DNA of 64,000 nucleotides from Arthrobacter sp. SX1312 (lineage in GTDB: Bacteria; Actinomycetota; Actinomycetes; Actinomycetales; Micrococcaceae): positions 1-64,000 of the forward strand of contig NZ_PJIM01000002.1 of assembly GCF_002929295.1 (NCBI RefSeq). Reading direction: 5' to 3'. Shown here one piece after another: positions 44,630 to 53,608 of this stretch; the stretch's first letter is position 1; each line of letters starts with the position of its first letter. Made by a program: the position numbers and the translations under genes. The notes below the pieces were generated by a model, which was not told the DNA's origin, ran no database searches, and saw only the letters and a program-made list of their open reading frames with translations.

Positions 44630-44727
44630 ATCATGCGACCTCTGGTGGAGGCAGCGTCCCCTGCAGCCTTGGACGGCAGCCCTTCGGGACCATCGGTGAG
44701 CCGGGGACGGCATGGAGTTCCGGATCA

Positions 44728-45576
44728 TTACCTCTTGAGGTTCGTGAGCTCCTGGAGCACTTCGTCCGACGTCGTGATGATGCGCGCGTTCGCCTGGAAA
44801 CCGCGCTGCGCCACGATGAGATTCGTGAACTCCTGGGAGAGGTCCACGTTGGACATCTCGAGCGATCCCGCGTCGAGCGATCCGAGGCCGTTGCTGTCGG
44901 CGGTGCCGATCTCCGCCGCACCCGAGTTCGCCGTCGCGCGGTAGGAGGAGCCGCCCGCCTTCTCCAGGCCCGCGGGGTTCGTGAAACCGGCAAGCGCCAC
45001 GCGTCCGAGGGGCTGGCGGGAGCCGTCGCTGAACGCACCTATCAGGGTGCCGTCAGGGCCCACGGTGAAGGACTCGAGGGTACCGGCCGCGGAGACCTCG
45101 CCCTTCCGGGGCATCCGCAGATCGCTGACCGGGCCACCCTCCTGAAGGACGCCGTTGACAGCGGGCCATCCCTGGACGATGGAGCCGTCCGGCGTGACGA
45201 GCCTGCCGTCCGCGTCGGGAGTGAAGGCACCGGCACGGGTGTAGAGCGTCTCCGCGCCGTTGCGGGTGATGAAGAAGCCGTCGCCGGAGATCATCATGTC
45301 CGTGGCGCGGCCAGTTGCCTGGGTGGAGCCCTGCGAGAAGTTGGTGATGATGCCGGCCACCTGCGCGCCGAGGCCCACCTGGGCGGGGTTGGTGCCACCG
45401 AGGGCTTCCTGCGGAGCACCGGCCCCCTGCGTCAGCTGGGACAGCGTGTCCTGGAACTGGGTGGCGGAGGCCTTGTAGCCCGTGGTGTTGACGTTGGCGA
45501 TGTTGTTGCCGGTGACATCGAGCATGGTCTGGTGGGAGCGGAGCCCCGAGATGCCGGAGTAGAGCGAGCGAAGCAT
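44728..45576 (-). CDS. flgE: Flagellar hook protein FlgE
   Basis: 282 residues. N-terminal MLRSLYSGISGLRSHQTMLDVTGNNIANVNTTGYK is the rod/hook family start. C-terminal MSNVDLSQEFTNLIVAQRGFQANARIITTSDEVLQELTNLKR is the hook-type ending, rather than the FlgG ending. Length resembles the short hook proteins of Gram-positive bacteria (about 260-280 residues). It follows flgD by 51 bp with a GAAAGG ribosome site. It is the only long-type axial hook/rod gene in the window; no flgF or flgG is present. Confidence 0.9.
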   Translation of the reverse strand: MLRSLYSGISGLRSHQTMLDVTGNNIANVNTTGYKASATQFQDTLSQLTQGAGAPQEALGGTNPAQVGLGAQVAGIITNFSQGSTQATGRATDMMISGDGFFITRNGAETLYTRAGAFTPDADGRLVTPDGSIVQGWPAVNGVLQEGGPVSDLRMPRKGEVSAAGTLESFTVGPDGTLIGAFSDGSRQPLGRVALAGFTNPAGLEKAGGSSYRATANSGAAEIGTADSNGLGSLDAGSLEMSNVDLSQEFTNLIVAQRGFQANARIITTSDEVLQELTNLKR

Positions 45577-45627
45577 GATGGTGCCTTTCGAAAGCGGAGC
45601 GGGCGGATCAGGAAGTGGGGTGCGGGA

Positions 45628-46068
45628 TCAGGAAACGGGTGCGGGCGACGGCGCAGGGAGCACGCCCACGCCGGAGACGAGGTCGAGGGCGATGCTCTTG
45701 CCGCCGATCGTGACGGTGGGGACGGGACCGCTGTAGGAGACGGCCGTTGCCAGGCCGCGGGCCTCGACGCCGTCCGCCCCCGTGTAGGAGACCTCGTTGC
45801 CGATCAGCGCGGCCGCCGAGGAGCGCATCTGGAGGTGGAAGTTCTCCTCGCTGACGCCGGTCATCTGCGTGATCTTCTCCATCATGGCCAGCTGCGTGGT
45901 CTGCGCGATCATCTCGTTGGTGTCCATGGGAGCGCTGGGGTCCTGGTTGCGGAGCTGGCTGACGAGCAGGGACATGAACACCTCGGAGTCCATGGTCTGC
46001 TTCCGGGTTCCGGTGGCCGGGGCCTCGGTGGGGGCGAAGGTCGCGGACGCGACGGGGTCGATGGGCAT
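45628..46068 (-). CDS. flgD: Flagellar hook assembly scaffold FlgD
   Basis: 146 residues. It has the FlgD cap motif MDSEVFMSLLVSQLRNQDPSAPMDTNEMIAQTTQLAMMEKI, then a short C-terminal region with EVSYTGADGVEARGLATAVSYSG. It lacks the full FlgD Ig-like/tudor C-terminal part of E. coli, as is usual for shorter Gram-positive forms. It caps the growing hook. It lies 14 bp after fliK. Confidence 0.92.
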   Translation of the reverse strand: MPIDPVASATFAPTEAPATGTRKQTMDSEVFMSLLVSQLRNQDPSAPMDTNEMIAQTTQLAMMEKITQMTGVSEENFHLQMRSSAAALIGNEVSYTGADGVEARGLATAVSYSGPVPTVTIGGKSIALDLVSGVGVLPAPSPAPVS

Positions 46069-46082
46069 GGTGTCCTTCCGGG

Positions 46083-47813
46083 TCAGGCGAACAGATCGAG
46101 GGTGGAGGAGCCCGCGGCGGGGCTCGGGGTCCAGGGGGTGCCCTGCACCGGGCGGTGGATCGCTGTAGCGGCATGGCCGGACGGCTCGTCGCGCCGCTCG
46201 TCCCTGCGGTCCTCGGGCGTGCCGGTCCCGAGATCGAGCGATGCGGACAGTCCCGACGACGACGCCTCGCGCCGCAGGTCCGGCATGGCCTGCTTCAGGG
46301 CCTCGCGCCCGACGTCCGTGGAGGAGAAGAACTCGAGCCGCGTGCCATCCGGGGCGAAGCTGGCGCGGATGGTGATGGGTCCGAGATCGTCGGGTGCGAC
46401 GGTGACGGTGATGGTGCTCGTCCCGCCCGGGGCGTCGGCCGCGGACCGGGCGAGCGCGAACGCGTGGCCGCCGAGTTGCTGCGGCAGGGGTACCGTGGCC
46501 GGTCGGACCGGAGCCGCTGCTGCCGCATCACCGGCTCCGACGACGGCGGTCCCGGACACCGGCGGCAAGGGCACGGGCAGTTCGGCGCGTCCGGGTGCCG
46601 GCTGCGGGGCCGCCCCGGCCTGCTCGGTGATCCCGTCGGCGGCCGCTCCGTCACCGGCCTGGGTCGGCGTGCCGGAATCGGTGGTGTCCTGCATGCCGGC
46701 CACCGCTGCGGGGGCGGTCGCCTCGGGTGTGGGGTCGGATGCAGGCACGACGCCGTCCGCCGGAACGGTAGAAGCAGTAGGAGCAGCTGCGACGCCTGGG
46801 CCGGTTGGACCTGGTGCGGCGCCTGTGGCGGTAGGAGCCGCTCCGGCGCCCGTACCAGTTGGAGCAGACGCGGCGCCCGTACCGACGGGACCCGCCGTGG
46901 CACGAGAATCCGACGACGACGCCGGGACGGTGTCTGTGCCTGCGTCTGCGTCTGTATCTGCCGATGGCGCGCCAGTGTCCGTGCCCGACGTCGCCGCACC
47001 GGAAACGGCTGTTGCCCGCGGCGTCGCCGTTCCCGCGTCCATGACCGGCGTCGCCTCACTGTTCTCCTCCGTCGGCACCGCGCCGGGGACCGTTCCCGGA
47101 ATCGCCCGTGCAGGGGATACCGGGCCACCGGGTACGCCGGCATCACCGCTGGACGACGCTGCGGCTCCGGGGACGGTGGGGCCGGTGGTCCCCTCGACGG
47201 CAGGGGCGACCACGGGCCCCGGCGATGTCTGCGTGGCCGGTCCGCCCCCGTGCCCGTGCGCCGGGGCGGACGCTGCTGAGGCAGTGGTGACGCTCGACGT
47301 CAGGGCTTCCGTGGATCCGGCACCTGGAACCGCTGCTGCAATGACAGTGTCGGTTCCCTCCGCAGCGGAGGCTGCCGGCATCACCCTCGAGCCGGCGTCC
47401 GGGCCGTGGGGACGGCCCGTGGGAGGGGCCGTGGGACGGACACCGCCTGGGGCGTCGTGATCCGGGCAATTCGCTTCGGCATGCGCGGTCCAGCGAGCTC
47501 GGCTCACGGCCGGGCCCGAGCCGGGTCCGGCTGCCGTGCCCGCTGCAGGACCGGAGCCACTGCCAGGAACAGGGCCGGAGGTGCGGCCGACAACCGGGGT
47601 GGCGGTGCGATCCGTCGCACGCCCCGCGGCGCCGCCCGCGACATCGCCACCACGGCCGATCCCGCGCTCGCCCGGGCGCTCCCCCGCATGCCTCCGGTAC
47701 AGCTCGCCGAAGGACGACGCCGAGTGCGTGTCCCGGGCACCGGCACCCGGGCGCGACGGATCCGCTGCCGCGCGCGGAACGGCTGCCACGGGAAGCCCCT
47801 GCACGGGGGTCAT
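46083..47813 (-). CDS. fliK: Flagellar hook-length control protein FliK
   Basis: 576 residues. Nearly 400 N-terminal residues are Ala/Pro/Thr/Gly-rich with no fold visible, as expected of the secreted ruler segment. The C-terminal switch domain (Flg_hook) is recognisable: TSTITVTVAPDDLGPITIRASFAPDGTRLEFFSSTDVGREAL-type sequence and LKQAMPDLRREASSSGLSASLDL. It interacts with FlhB to change export specificity once the hook is complete. Start ATG 47813 overlaps the NlpC gene stop (4 bp). Confidence 0.88.
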   Translation of the reverse strand: MTPVQGLPVAAVPRAAADPSRPGAGARDTHSASSFGELYRRHAGERPGERGIGRGGDVAGGAAGRATDRTATPVVGRTSGPVPGSGSGPAAGTAAGPGSGPAVSRARWTAHAEANCPDHDAPGGVRPTAPPTGRPHGPDAGSRVMPAASAAEGTDTVIAAAVPGAGSTEALTSSVTTASAASAPAHGHGGGPATQTSPGPVVAPAVEGTTGPTVPGAAASSSGDAGVPGGPVSPARAIPGTVPGAVPTEENSEATPVMDAGTATPRATAVSGAATSGTDTGAPSADTDADAGTDTVPASSSDSRATAGPVGTGAASAPTGTGAGAAPTATGAAPGPTGPGVAAAPTASTVPADGVVPASDPTPEATAPAAVAGMQDTTDSGTPTQAGDGAAADGITEQAGAAPQPAPGRAELPVPLPPVSGTAVVGAGDAAAAAPVRPATVPLPQQLGGHAFALARSAADAPGGTSTITVTVAPDDLGPITIRASFAPDGTRLEFFSSTDVGREALKQAMPDLRREASSSGLSASLDLGTGTPEDRRDERRDEPSGHAATAIHRPVQGTPWTPSPAAGSSTLDLFA

Positions 47814-48598
47814 CGCGCCATGCTCGCGAGGAAGGCCGCCTGGGCCGCGTAGGCCGGCTCGGCAGACTCCGGAGTTGCGGCAGCGCCGACCACCGGGGCC
47901 GCCACGGACGCGGCTCCGGCGGGAGCCGTCGGCAGGAGGCGGCGGATGGTGGTGATGTTCGCGTCGGTCTCCCACATGTCCCGGACCGCGACGGTCTTGC
48001 CGGGCTGCGGGGCGTCGATCGCCTTGCCTCCCCCCAGGTACATGGACACGTGGCCGCCCTCGAGGCTGAACAGCAGGTCGCCGGGCTGGGCCTCCGCGAG
48101 CGACGGGACGTGGGTCCCGGCGTTCATCTGGTCCCAGGTCACGCGCGGGATCTGGATGCCGATATCCGCGTATGCGCGCTGCACGAAGCCCGAACAGTCG
48201 AGGCCGGACGCGGGGTCGGTGCCTCCCCACACGTACGGGACGCCCTCGTAGGACCGTGCGGCCTCGATGAGCCGGGCCGCGTCCGCCGAGGCCGGAACGG
48301 GTACAGGTGCGGTGCCTGCTCCGGCGACGGGCGCCGGGGAACTGACAGCGGGTGCGACGGCGGGCGCCGGGTCGACGGCCTCGGCGGCTGCAGCACCACC
48401 GGAAGCACCGGAGACACCCGCGAGTGCATCGGCGAACAGGTCCGCGGAGCTACTCGCGGGTGTCCTGGACGAACCTGCCGAGGTGGCGCCCGTCGTCGCC
48501 GCCGCCGGAGCAGCCTGCGCCCGCGCCGCCGGGGCGGAGAGCATGGTCAGGGTGGACTGGATCTGCTGGATGCGGCCTACCGCGTCGGTGATGGTCAT
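47810..48598 (-). CDS. NlpC/P60 peptidoglycan hydrolase in the flagellar operon
   Basis: 262 residues. An N-terminal helix (ITDAVGRIQQIQSTLTML) and a low-complexity Ala-rich linker precede an NlpC/P60 (C40 family) domain: YEGVPYVWGGTDPASGLDCSGFV with catalytic C135, and GGHVSMYLGGGKAID with H183. No classical signal peptide is visible, so export through the flagellar system is plausible. It lies between fliJ and fliK with ATGA overlaps on both sides, suggesting a role opening peptidoglycan for the rod, as FlgJ does in other bacteria. No flgJ is present. The flagellar role is inferred from context. Confidence 0.88.
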   Translation of the reverse strand: MTITDAVGRIQQIQSTLTMLSAPAARAQAAPAAATTGATSAGSSRTPASSSADLFADALAGVSGASGGAAAAEAVDPAPAVAPAVSSPAPVAGAGTAPVPVPASADAARLIEAARSYEGVPYVWGGTDPASGLDCSGFVQRAYADIGIQIPRVTWDQMNAGTHVPSLAEAQPGDLLFSLEGGHVSMYLGGGKAIDAPQPGKTVAVRDMWETDANITTIRRLLPTAPAGAASVAAPVVGAAATPESAEPAYAAQAAFLASMAR

Positions 48599-49029
48599 GA
48601 TCTCTCCTCTGCACTGCGCCGGGCACTGCTGACCGAGGCGAGTTCGTCGAGGACACGCTGCTCGGCACCGATCAGCGCCGTCGCCTCCGCGTCCCGGTGG
48701 CGGTCCTCGAGTTTCTCGAGGCCCATGGTCGCCGCGCGAGCGGCGCGGTACTGGTCCTGGGCGCGGCACTGCTCACCCTGCAGCTGCTGCTCGAGAGCGT
48801 GCAGGTCGGCGAGCATGCTGCGGGCCGACGCCCTGGCCGCGGCCACCGCGTACAGCGACGCCGAGCCGGCGGGGCTGATGTCCGTGCCGTCGAGGGCGTC
48901 GCTGAGGTCGTCGGTGTGGGTGCGCGAAGCCCGGAGGCGTTCGTTCGCTGCCGCCAGGGAACCCGCGGCCTCTTCCTCCCGCAACTGGCGCAGCCGGAGC
49001 AGGCCCGCGAGGGGGAACTGTCGTGCCAT
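48595..49029 (-). CDS. fliJ: Flagellar FliJ-like protein
   Basis: 144 residues, mostly alpha-helical and predicted coiled coil (LLRLRQLREEEAAGSLAAANERLRASRT and later ARSMLADLHALEQQLQGEQCR). FliJ sits at the centre of the FliI ring and escorts export chaperones. The call rests on the coiled-coil pattern, size and the fliH-fliI-fliJ order. One-base overlap with fliI, 4-bp overlap with the NlpC gene. Confidence 0.85.
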   Translation of the reverse strand: MARQFPLAGLLRLRQLREEEAAGSLAAANERLRASRTHTDDLSDALDGTDISPAGSASLYAVAAARASARSMLADLHALEQQLQGEQCRAQDQYRAARAATMGLEKLEDRHRDAEATALIGAEQRVLDELASVSSARRSAEERS

Positions 49030-50357
49030 CAGGAGACTCCCATCGATGTCGTGAGGCCGGCCAGGCGGTTCCAGGCGTCGTCGAACGGGGTCTGCTCGTC
49101 CATCCGCTGCTGCAGGAAGGCGTTGATCCCGGCCTCGTGGTTCAGGGCTGCGTCCACGAGCGGGTTGGACCCGCGGGCGTACGCACCGACGTCGATGAGG
49201 TCCTGGGCAGCTTTCCGTGCGGCAAGGGTCCTGCGCAGCACGGCGGCCACCGCAGCCTGCTCGCGCGTGGTGACACGGGATGCCACCCGGGAGATCGAGG
49301 CCAGCGGGTCGATCGACGGGAAGTGTCCTGCGACGGCGAGCTTGCGGTCGAGCACCACGTGCCCGTCGAGGATGGACCGCGCGGCGTCGGCGACGGGCTC
49401 GTTGTGGTCGTCGCCGTCCACGAGCACCGTGTACATGCCGGTCACGGAGCCTGACGCGCCGGTCCCCGCCCGTTCGAGGAGCTGGGCGAGCAGCGAGAAG
49501 GTGGAGGGCGGGTAGCCGCGGGTGGCGGGGGGTTCGCCGACACTGAGGCCGATCTCGCGCTGGGCCATCGCCACCCGTGTGAGCGAGTCCATCATGAGCA
49601 TGACGTCGGCGCCGCCGTCGCGGAACGCCTCGGCGATCCGCGTGGCCACGAACGCGGCGCGCAGGCGGAGGAGTGCCGGCTCGTCCGACGTCGAGACCAC
49701 CACGATCGACCGGGCGAGGCCTTCGGCGCCGAGATCGTCCTCCAGGAAGTCCCTGACCTCGCGGCCGCGCTCGCCCACGAGGGCGATCACCGAGACGGCG
49801 GCGTCGGTGCCGCGGGCGATCATGGACAGCAGCGAGGACTTGCCGACCCCGGACCCGGCGAACAGCCCCATGCGCTGCCCGCGGCCCACGGTGGTGAGCG
49901 TGTCCATCACCCGCACGCCGAGCTGGAGGGGTTCGGTGATGCGGGTGCGTTCCAGCGCCGGCGGCGGGGTGTTGTCCAGCGACACCCATGCGACGTCGGT
50001 GAGCGGGCCGCGCCCGTCGATGGGCCGGCCCACGCCGTCGAGCACGCGGCCCAGGAGGCCCGGTCCCACCGGCACCAGCAGCGGGCCTCCCTGGGCGCGC
50101 ACGGGCGCTCCCGCCTGGATGCCCGAGAGGTGGGCGTACGGCATGCAGCGCAGCCCGGTGAGCGAGGCGGCGACGACCTCGGCGTCGACGGTCCCGGAAC
50201 CGGCTGCAGGATCGCCGATCGTGACGACGTCCCCGATGGCGCAGTCGAGGCCCACGACATCGACGCCGAGCCCCACCACGGAGGCGACCCTGCCGTACCG
50301 CTGCGGCACGGCGGCGGCGAGTGCGCGCCCCAAGGCGTCCTCGATGGCGAGGCTCAT
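49029..50357 (-). CDS. fliI: Flagellum-specific ATP synthase FliI
   Basis: 442 residues, F1-beta-like ATPase of the export apparatus. Walker A GLFAGSGVGKSSLL with K173, GERGREVRDFLEDDL with the catalytic Glu, Walker B VMLMMDSLTRVAMAQREI, and the ATPase signature EPPATRGYPPSTF. Forms a hexamer regulated by FliH. Start ATG 50357 overlaps the fliH stop by 4 bp. Confidence 0.96.
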   Translation of the reverse strand: MSLAIEDALGRALAAAVPQRYGRVASVVGLGVDVVGLDCAIGDVVTIGDPAAGSGTVDAEVVAASLTGLRCMPYAHLSGIQAGAPVRAQGGPLLVPVGPGLLGRVLDGVGRPIDGRGPLTDVAWVSLDNTPPPALERTRITEPLQLGVRVMDTLTTVGRGQRMGLFAGSGVGKSSLLSMIARGTDAAVSVIALVGERGREVRDFLEDDLGAEGLARSIVVVSTSDEPALLRLRAAFVATRIAEAFRDGGADVMLMMDSLTRVAMAQREIGLSVGEPPATRGYPPSTFSLLAQLLERAGTGASGSVTGMYTVLVDGDDHNEPVADAARSILDGHVVLDRKLAVAGHFPSIDPLASISRVASRVTTREQAAVAAVLRRTLAARKAAQDLIDVGAYARGSNPLVDAALNHEAGINAFLQQRMDEQTPFDDAWNRLAGLTTSMGVS

Positions 50358-50959
50358 GCGGCACCCCCGGCGGCCAGGGCGGACCGCACACGGGCGAGCG
50401 CCGTACCGAGGCACGCGTCCACATGACCGTCCGGGCACTCCGCGACGGCGTCGCCGCGCTGGAGGGAGGCATCGGGCACGAGGCGCACGGCGGCCGGGGC
50501 GTCCCCCGGGGTGAGCACGGCCAGGTCCGCGGGATGCAGGCGCACGGCACGCACCTCCACACCCTCCGCTCCCCGGAGGGCACGCGCGACGGCGGCACGC
50601 GCCGAGGACGGCCCGTCCTCCAGGGCACGGCCGAGCAGGGCCTCGGTGATGCCGACGGCGGCATCGAGGATCCGGGTGCGTGCCTCGTCGATGACCGGGG
50701 CGGTCCGCGCGTCGAAGGCCCGCGCGGCCGTGTCCAGGACCCGCAGGCGCTGCGCGAGGACAATGTCCGCCTGCGCACGGGCGGCGGCGTGCTCGGCGTC
50801 GAGCCGCGCCCGGTGCTCGGCGAGTTCGGCGCGCGCGAGGGCCAGCCCGTCGGCGTACCCCGCGGCGTGGCCCTGGGCGACGGCGGCATGGTGCGCGGCC
50901 TGGCCCGAGCCGGGGCCGAGACGTGGGAAGGCGAAGGGTGCGAGGGCGTCAGTCGACAT
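50354..50959 (-). CDS. fliH: Flagellar assembly protein FliH
   Basis: 201 residues. N-terminal Ala/Gly-rich helix with GxxxG-like spacing (AVAQGHAAGYADGLALARAEL), long coiled coil to about 110, then the FliH/YscL C-terminal domain (VRLVPDASLQRGDAVAECPDGHVDACLGTALARV). It tethers and regulates FliI and links it to the C ring. Overlaps fliG by 11 bp and fliI by 4 bp. Confidence 0.9.
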   Translation of the reverse strand: MSTDALAPFAFPRLGPGSGQAAHHAAVAQGHAAGYADGLALARAELAEHRARLDAEHAAARAQADIVLAQRLRVLDTAARAFDARTAPVIDEARTRILDAAVGITEALLGRALEDGPSSARAAVARALRGAEGVEVRAVRLHPADLAVLTPGDAPAAVRLVPDASLQRGDAVAECPDGHVDACLGTALARVRSALAAGGAA

Positions 50960-51971
50960 ACTCGTCCTCGTCCCCGCGCTGGATGGTGATGGTGCCCTGC
51001 GCCTCGAGATCGCGGATGGCGCGCACCACCTCGGCGCGGGCCTCCTCGACCTGCGACATGCGGACGGGACCGACGGCGCGGATCTCGTCGTCGAGGATCT
51101 CCCGGTTTCGCTCGGAGACGTTGGAGCGGATCACGGTCACCACCGCCTCGGCAGCTCCCTTCATCGCGAGGGCGAGGACGGCCGAATCGATCCCGCGCAG
51201 GACCTGCTGGACGTCGCGGCGCTCGAGGTGGACGATGTCCGCGAAGGTCAGCATGCGCGCGCGGACCTCCTCGGCCAGCACCGGGTCGCGGAGCTCGAGG
51301 CCGTCGAGCAGCGCACGTTCGGTGCTGACGTCCGCCCGGTTGATGATGTCGACGAGGGGCTGGATGCCGCCGATCGCCGTCGTTCCCCGGCGCGGAGCCG
51401 CGACGGCGCCGGCCCTGATCTTGATGGTGTCGGCCACGATGGACACCGCCTCCGGTGTCGCGGAACCCATGGTCGCGATGCACTGGGCCACGTCGGTGCC
51501 GGTGTCCTGGTTCAGCCCGGTGAGAACGGTGGACGCGTGTTCGGGCCTGAGGTGCGCCAGGACCAGGGCGATGGTCTGCGGGAGCTCGCCCTCGAGGACC
51601 GTCTGGATCTGGCCGGGCTCCACGCTGTCGAGGAACTCGAACGACTTGCCGGCCGCCGTCGAGGCCAGGCGCCCCACCACGCCCGCCGCGCGCTCCGCGC
51701 CGAAGGAGGACTCGAGCAGCCCGATGGCCACGTCCATGCCGCCGCGCGTGCGGCGCAGGCCGCTGGTGGTGATCTCGTGGAACTCCGCGAGCGCCTCCTG
51801 CGCCGCGGCGGGTTCCACCCGGCGCAGGCGCACGATCTCGGCGACGATCTCCTCGGCCTCGGCCTCGGACATCTGCTTGAGGACCTCCGCCGCCCGGTGC
51901 TGGTCCAGCTGCATGAGCACCATGGCCGCCTTCTGGGTCCCGGTCACGGCGGCGCGGGCGAGGGTGCTCAT
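50949..51971 (-). CDS. fliG: Flagellar motor switch protein FliG
   Basis: 340 residues with the three-domain FliG layout. N-terminal TGTQKAAMVLMQLDQHRAAEVLKQMSEAEAEEI binds FliF. The middle domain carries the EHPQ-like region LRPEHAST. The C-terminal torque domain contains the alternating charged residues (LGLELRDPVLAEEVRARMLTFADIVHLERRDVQQVLRGID). Ends QVEEARAEVVRAIRDLE. 4-bp overlap with fliF. Confidence 0.96.
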   Translation of the reverse strand: MSTLARAAVTGTQKAAMVLMQLDQHRAAEVLKQMSEAEAEEIVAEIVRLRRVEPAAAQEALAEFHEITTSGLRRTRGGMDVAIGLLESSFGAERAAGVVGRLASTAAGKSFEFLDSVEPGQIQTVLEGELPQTIALVLAHLRPEHASTVLTGLNQDTGTDVAQCIATMGSATPEAVSIVADTIKIRAGAVAAPRRGTTAIGGIQPLVDIINRADVSTERALLDGLELRDPVLAEEVRARMLTFADIVHLERRDVQQVLRGIDSAVLALAMKGAAEAVVTVIRSNVSERNREILDDEIRAVGPVRMSQVEEARAEVVRAIRDLEAQGTITIQRGDEDEYVD

Positions 51972-53608
51972 ACGCTCTGCCTGTCATCCATCATGCTGCG
52001 CAGGAACTCGGCCGTCTTCGCGGGGTCCTGGGACGCGAGGGCCTCGACCTCCGCACGCATGCGCTCGAGGTCGGATTCCGCCGCCCCTGCCTGCAGAGCG
52101 GCCTGTACCGCGGCGACGTCGATCGTGGTGGTGCTCGGGGCCGGCTCCAGGGGGGTGAGCAGAGCGGGCACGGGATCGATCGCGGGGGTGCTGGGCGCGG
52201 GGATCGCCGGGTAGACGCCCTGCAGCTCCCCGAGGTCGAGCGGTTCGCGTCGCTGGCGGCGCGAGCGGCGTGCGTAGATGATGAGCGCCACGATGGCGAC
52301 GAACAGGATGGCCGCCACGATGGACAGCGTCCGGATGAGGTCCGCCCGCTGCTGTGCCGCGGCGGCGGCCTCGGCCTCGGCCAGCGCATCCGCGGCGGCG
52401 TTGGCCCCGGCGTCGCTGAACGGCAGTTCCTCGACCGTCACCACGTCGCCGCGGGCTGCGTCCACGCCGGCGGCGCTGGAGACGACCGCGGTGAGCGCGG
52501 CGACGTCCATGTTGGCCGTGGCACCCCGGTTCACGGCGACGGAGATGGTCTGGCGGTTGATGCCGCCGGCGGGCACCGTGGTGGACTCCGTGGTCTTGTT
52601 CACGGCGTTGTTGCGTGTGCTCGTCTCGGAGTTGAAGGTGCCGTCGCCGTCGGCGCCGTCCTCCGGCACAGCGATGTTGTCCGGGCCGAGGACGCCGGCC
52701 CGGGCGCCTCCGGCGCCCTCGTATTCCTCGGTGGAGGTGGACTCGTTGAGGGCGGGAGCGTTCTCGGGCGTCGTGAAGGTCTCCTCGACGCGCTCGGCGC
52801 TCTCGCGCTGCATGTCCGCAGCAACGGCGACGGTCGCGTTGCCGACCCCGACCACGCGGTCGAGCATGGCCTGCACGGAGGCCTGGATGCGCTGCTCGTA
52901 GTCCGAGGCCTGCTGGTCGCTGCCGCCGGTGGCGCCGACGCCGACCGCGGACAGCACCCGGCCCTCGGAGTCGATCACGGCGACGTCGGCGGCGTCCATG
53001 CGGTCGATCGAGGCCGAGGTGAGGTGCGTGATCGCCTGCACCTGGTCGCTCGAAAGGGTGGCGCCCGGGTTCGTCTGCACGAACACCGACGCCGTCGGCT
53101 TGCCCTGCTCGGCCACGAAGACGGTGTCCTCGGGGATGGCGAGGCGGACGGTCGCGGCCTTGACGCCGTCGATCGCGGAGACGGTCGCGGCAAGCTCTCC
53201 CTCGAGCGCCCGCTTGTAGGTGGTGGACTGCTGGAACTCGGAGGACGTGACCCCCATGTCGTCGAGCAGCGAGTAGCCACCGGTGGAGGACGACGGCAGC
53301 CCCGCGGAGGCCGCCTTGATCCGCTGGTCGTAGACGGCGGTCTCGGGGACGAGGATGGTGCCGCCACCCTGGGTCAGCTCGTACGGCACGCCGTCGGTCT
53401 GCAGCTGGTCCACGATGGTGCTGGCGTCCTCACCGCTCAGCCCCGAGAACAGCGGGGTGTAGGAGGGCTTCGAGAGCCAGGACGTGAGCGCGATCCCGCC
53501 GAGCACCAGCACGGCGACGCCGATGATGGCGATGGTGCGCTGGGCGATGGTGAAACTCTTCACGGCGTCACCCAGACGGGTGGCGGCGGTGGACAGGGGC
53601 GTGGGCAT
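51968..53608 (-). CDS. fliF: Flagellar MS-ring protein FliF
   Basis: 546 residues. First membrane helix at about 25-45 (IIGVAVLVLGGIALTSWL), then the YscJ/FliF ring-building motif domains (PLFSGLSGEDASTIVDQLQTDGVPYEL, LEGELAATVSAIDGVKAATVRLAIPE). The second membrane helix lies near 440 (TLSIVAAILFVAIVALIIYARR). The C-terminal FliG-binding helix lies near residue 520 (DLERMRAEVEALASQDPAKTAEFLRSMM). Base of the basal body. One-base overlap with fliE. Confidence 0.96.
   Translation of the reverse strand: MPTPLSTAATRLGDAVKSFTIAQRTIAIIGVAVLVLGGIALTSWLSKPSYTPLFSGLSGEDASTIVDQLQTDGVPYELTQGGGTILVPETAVYDQRIKAASAGLPSSSTGGYSLLDDMGVTSSEFQQSTTYKRALEGELAATVSAIDGVKAATVRLAIPEDTVFVAEQGKPTASVFVQTNPGATLSSDQVQAITHLTSASIDRMDAADVAVIDSEGRVLSAVGVGATGGSDQQASDYEQRIQASVQAMLDRVVGVGNATVAVAADMQRESAERVEETFTTPENAPALNESTSTEEYEGAGGARAGVLGPDNIAVPEDGADGDGTFNSETSTRNNAVNKTTESTTVPAGGINRQTISVAVNRGATANMDVAALTAVVSSAAGVDAARGDVVTVEELPFSDAGANAAADALAEAEAAAAAQQRADLIRTLSIVAAILFVAIVALIIYARRSRRQRREPLDLGELQGVYPAIPAPSTPAIDPVPALLTPLEPAPSTTTIDVAAVQAALQAGAAESDLERMRAEVEALASQDPAKTAEFLRSMMDDRQSV

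Noticed and set aside
44728-45576. Calling the hook gene flgG
   Set aside because: The C-terminus (NVDLSQEFTNLIVAQRGFQAN...) is hook-type, and the gene follows flgD as flgE does.
48595-51987. A 1130-codon minus-strand frame spanning fliJ to fliG
   Set aside because: Only its last 144 codons (FliJ) are real. The rest is an out-of-frame shadow of fliI, fliH and fliG.
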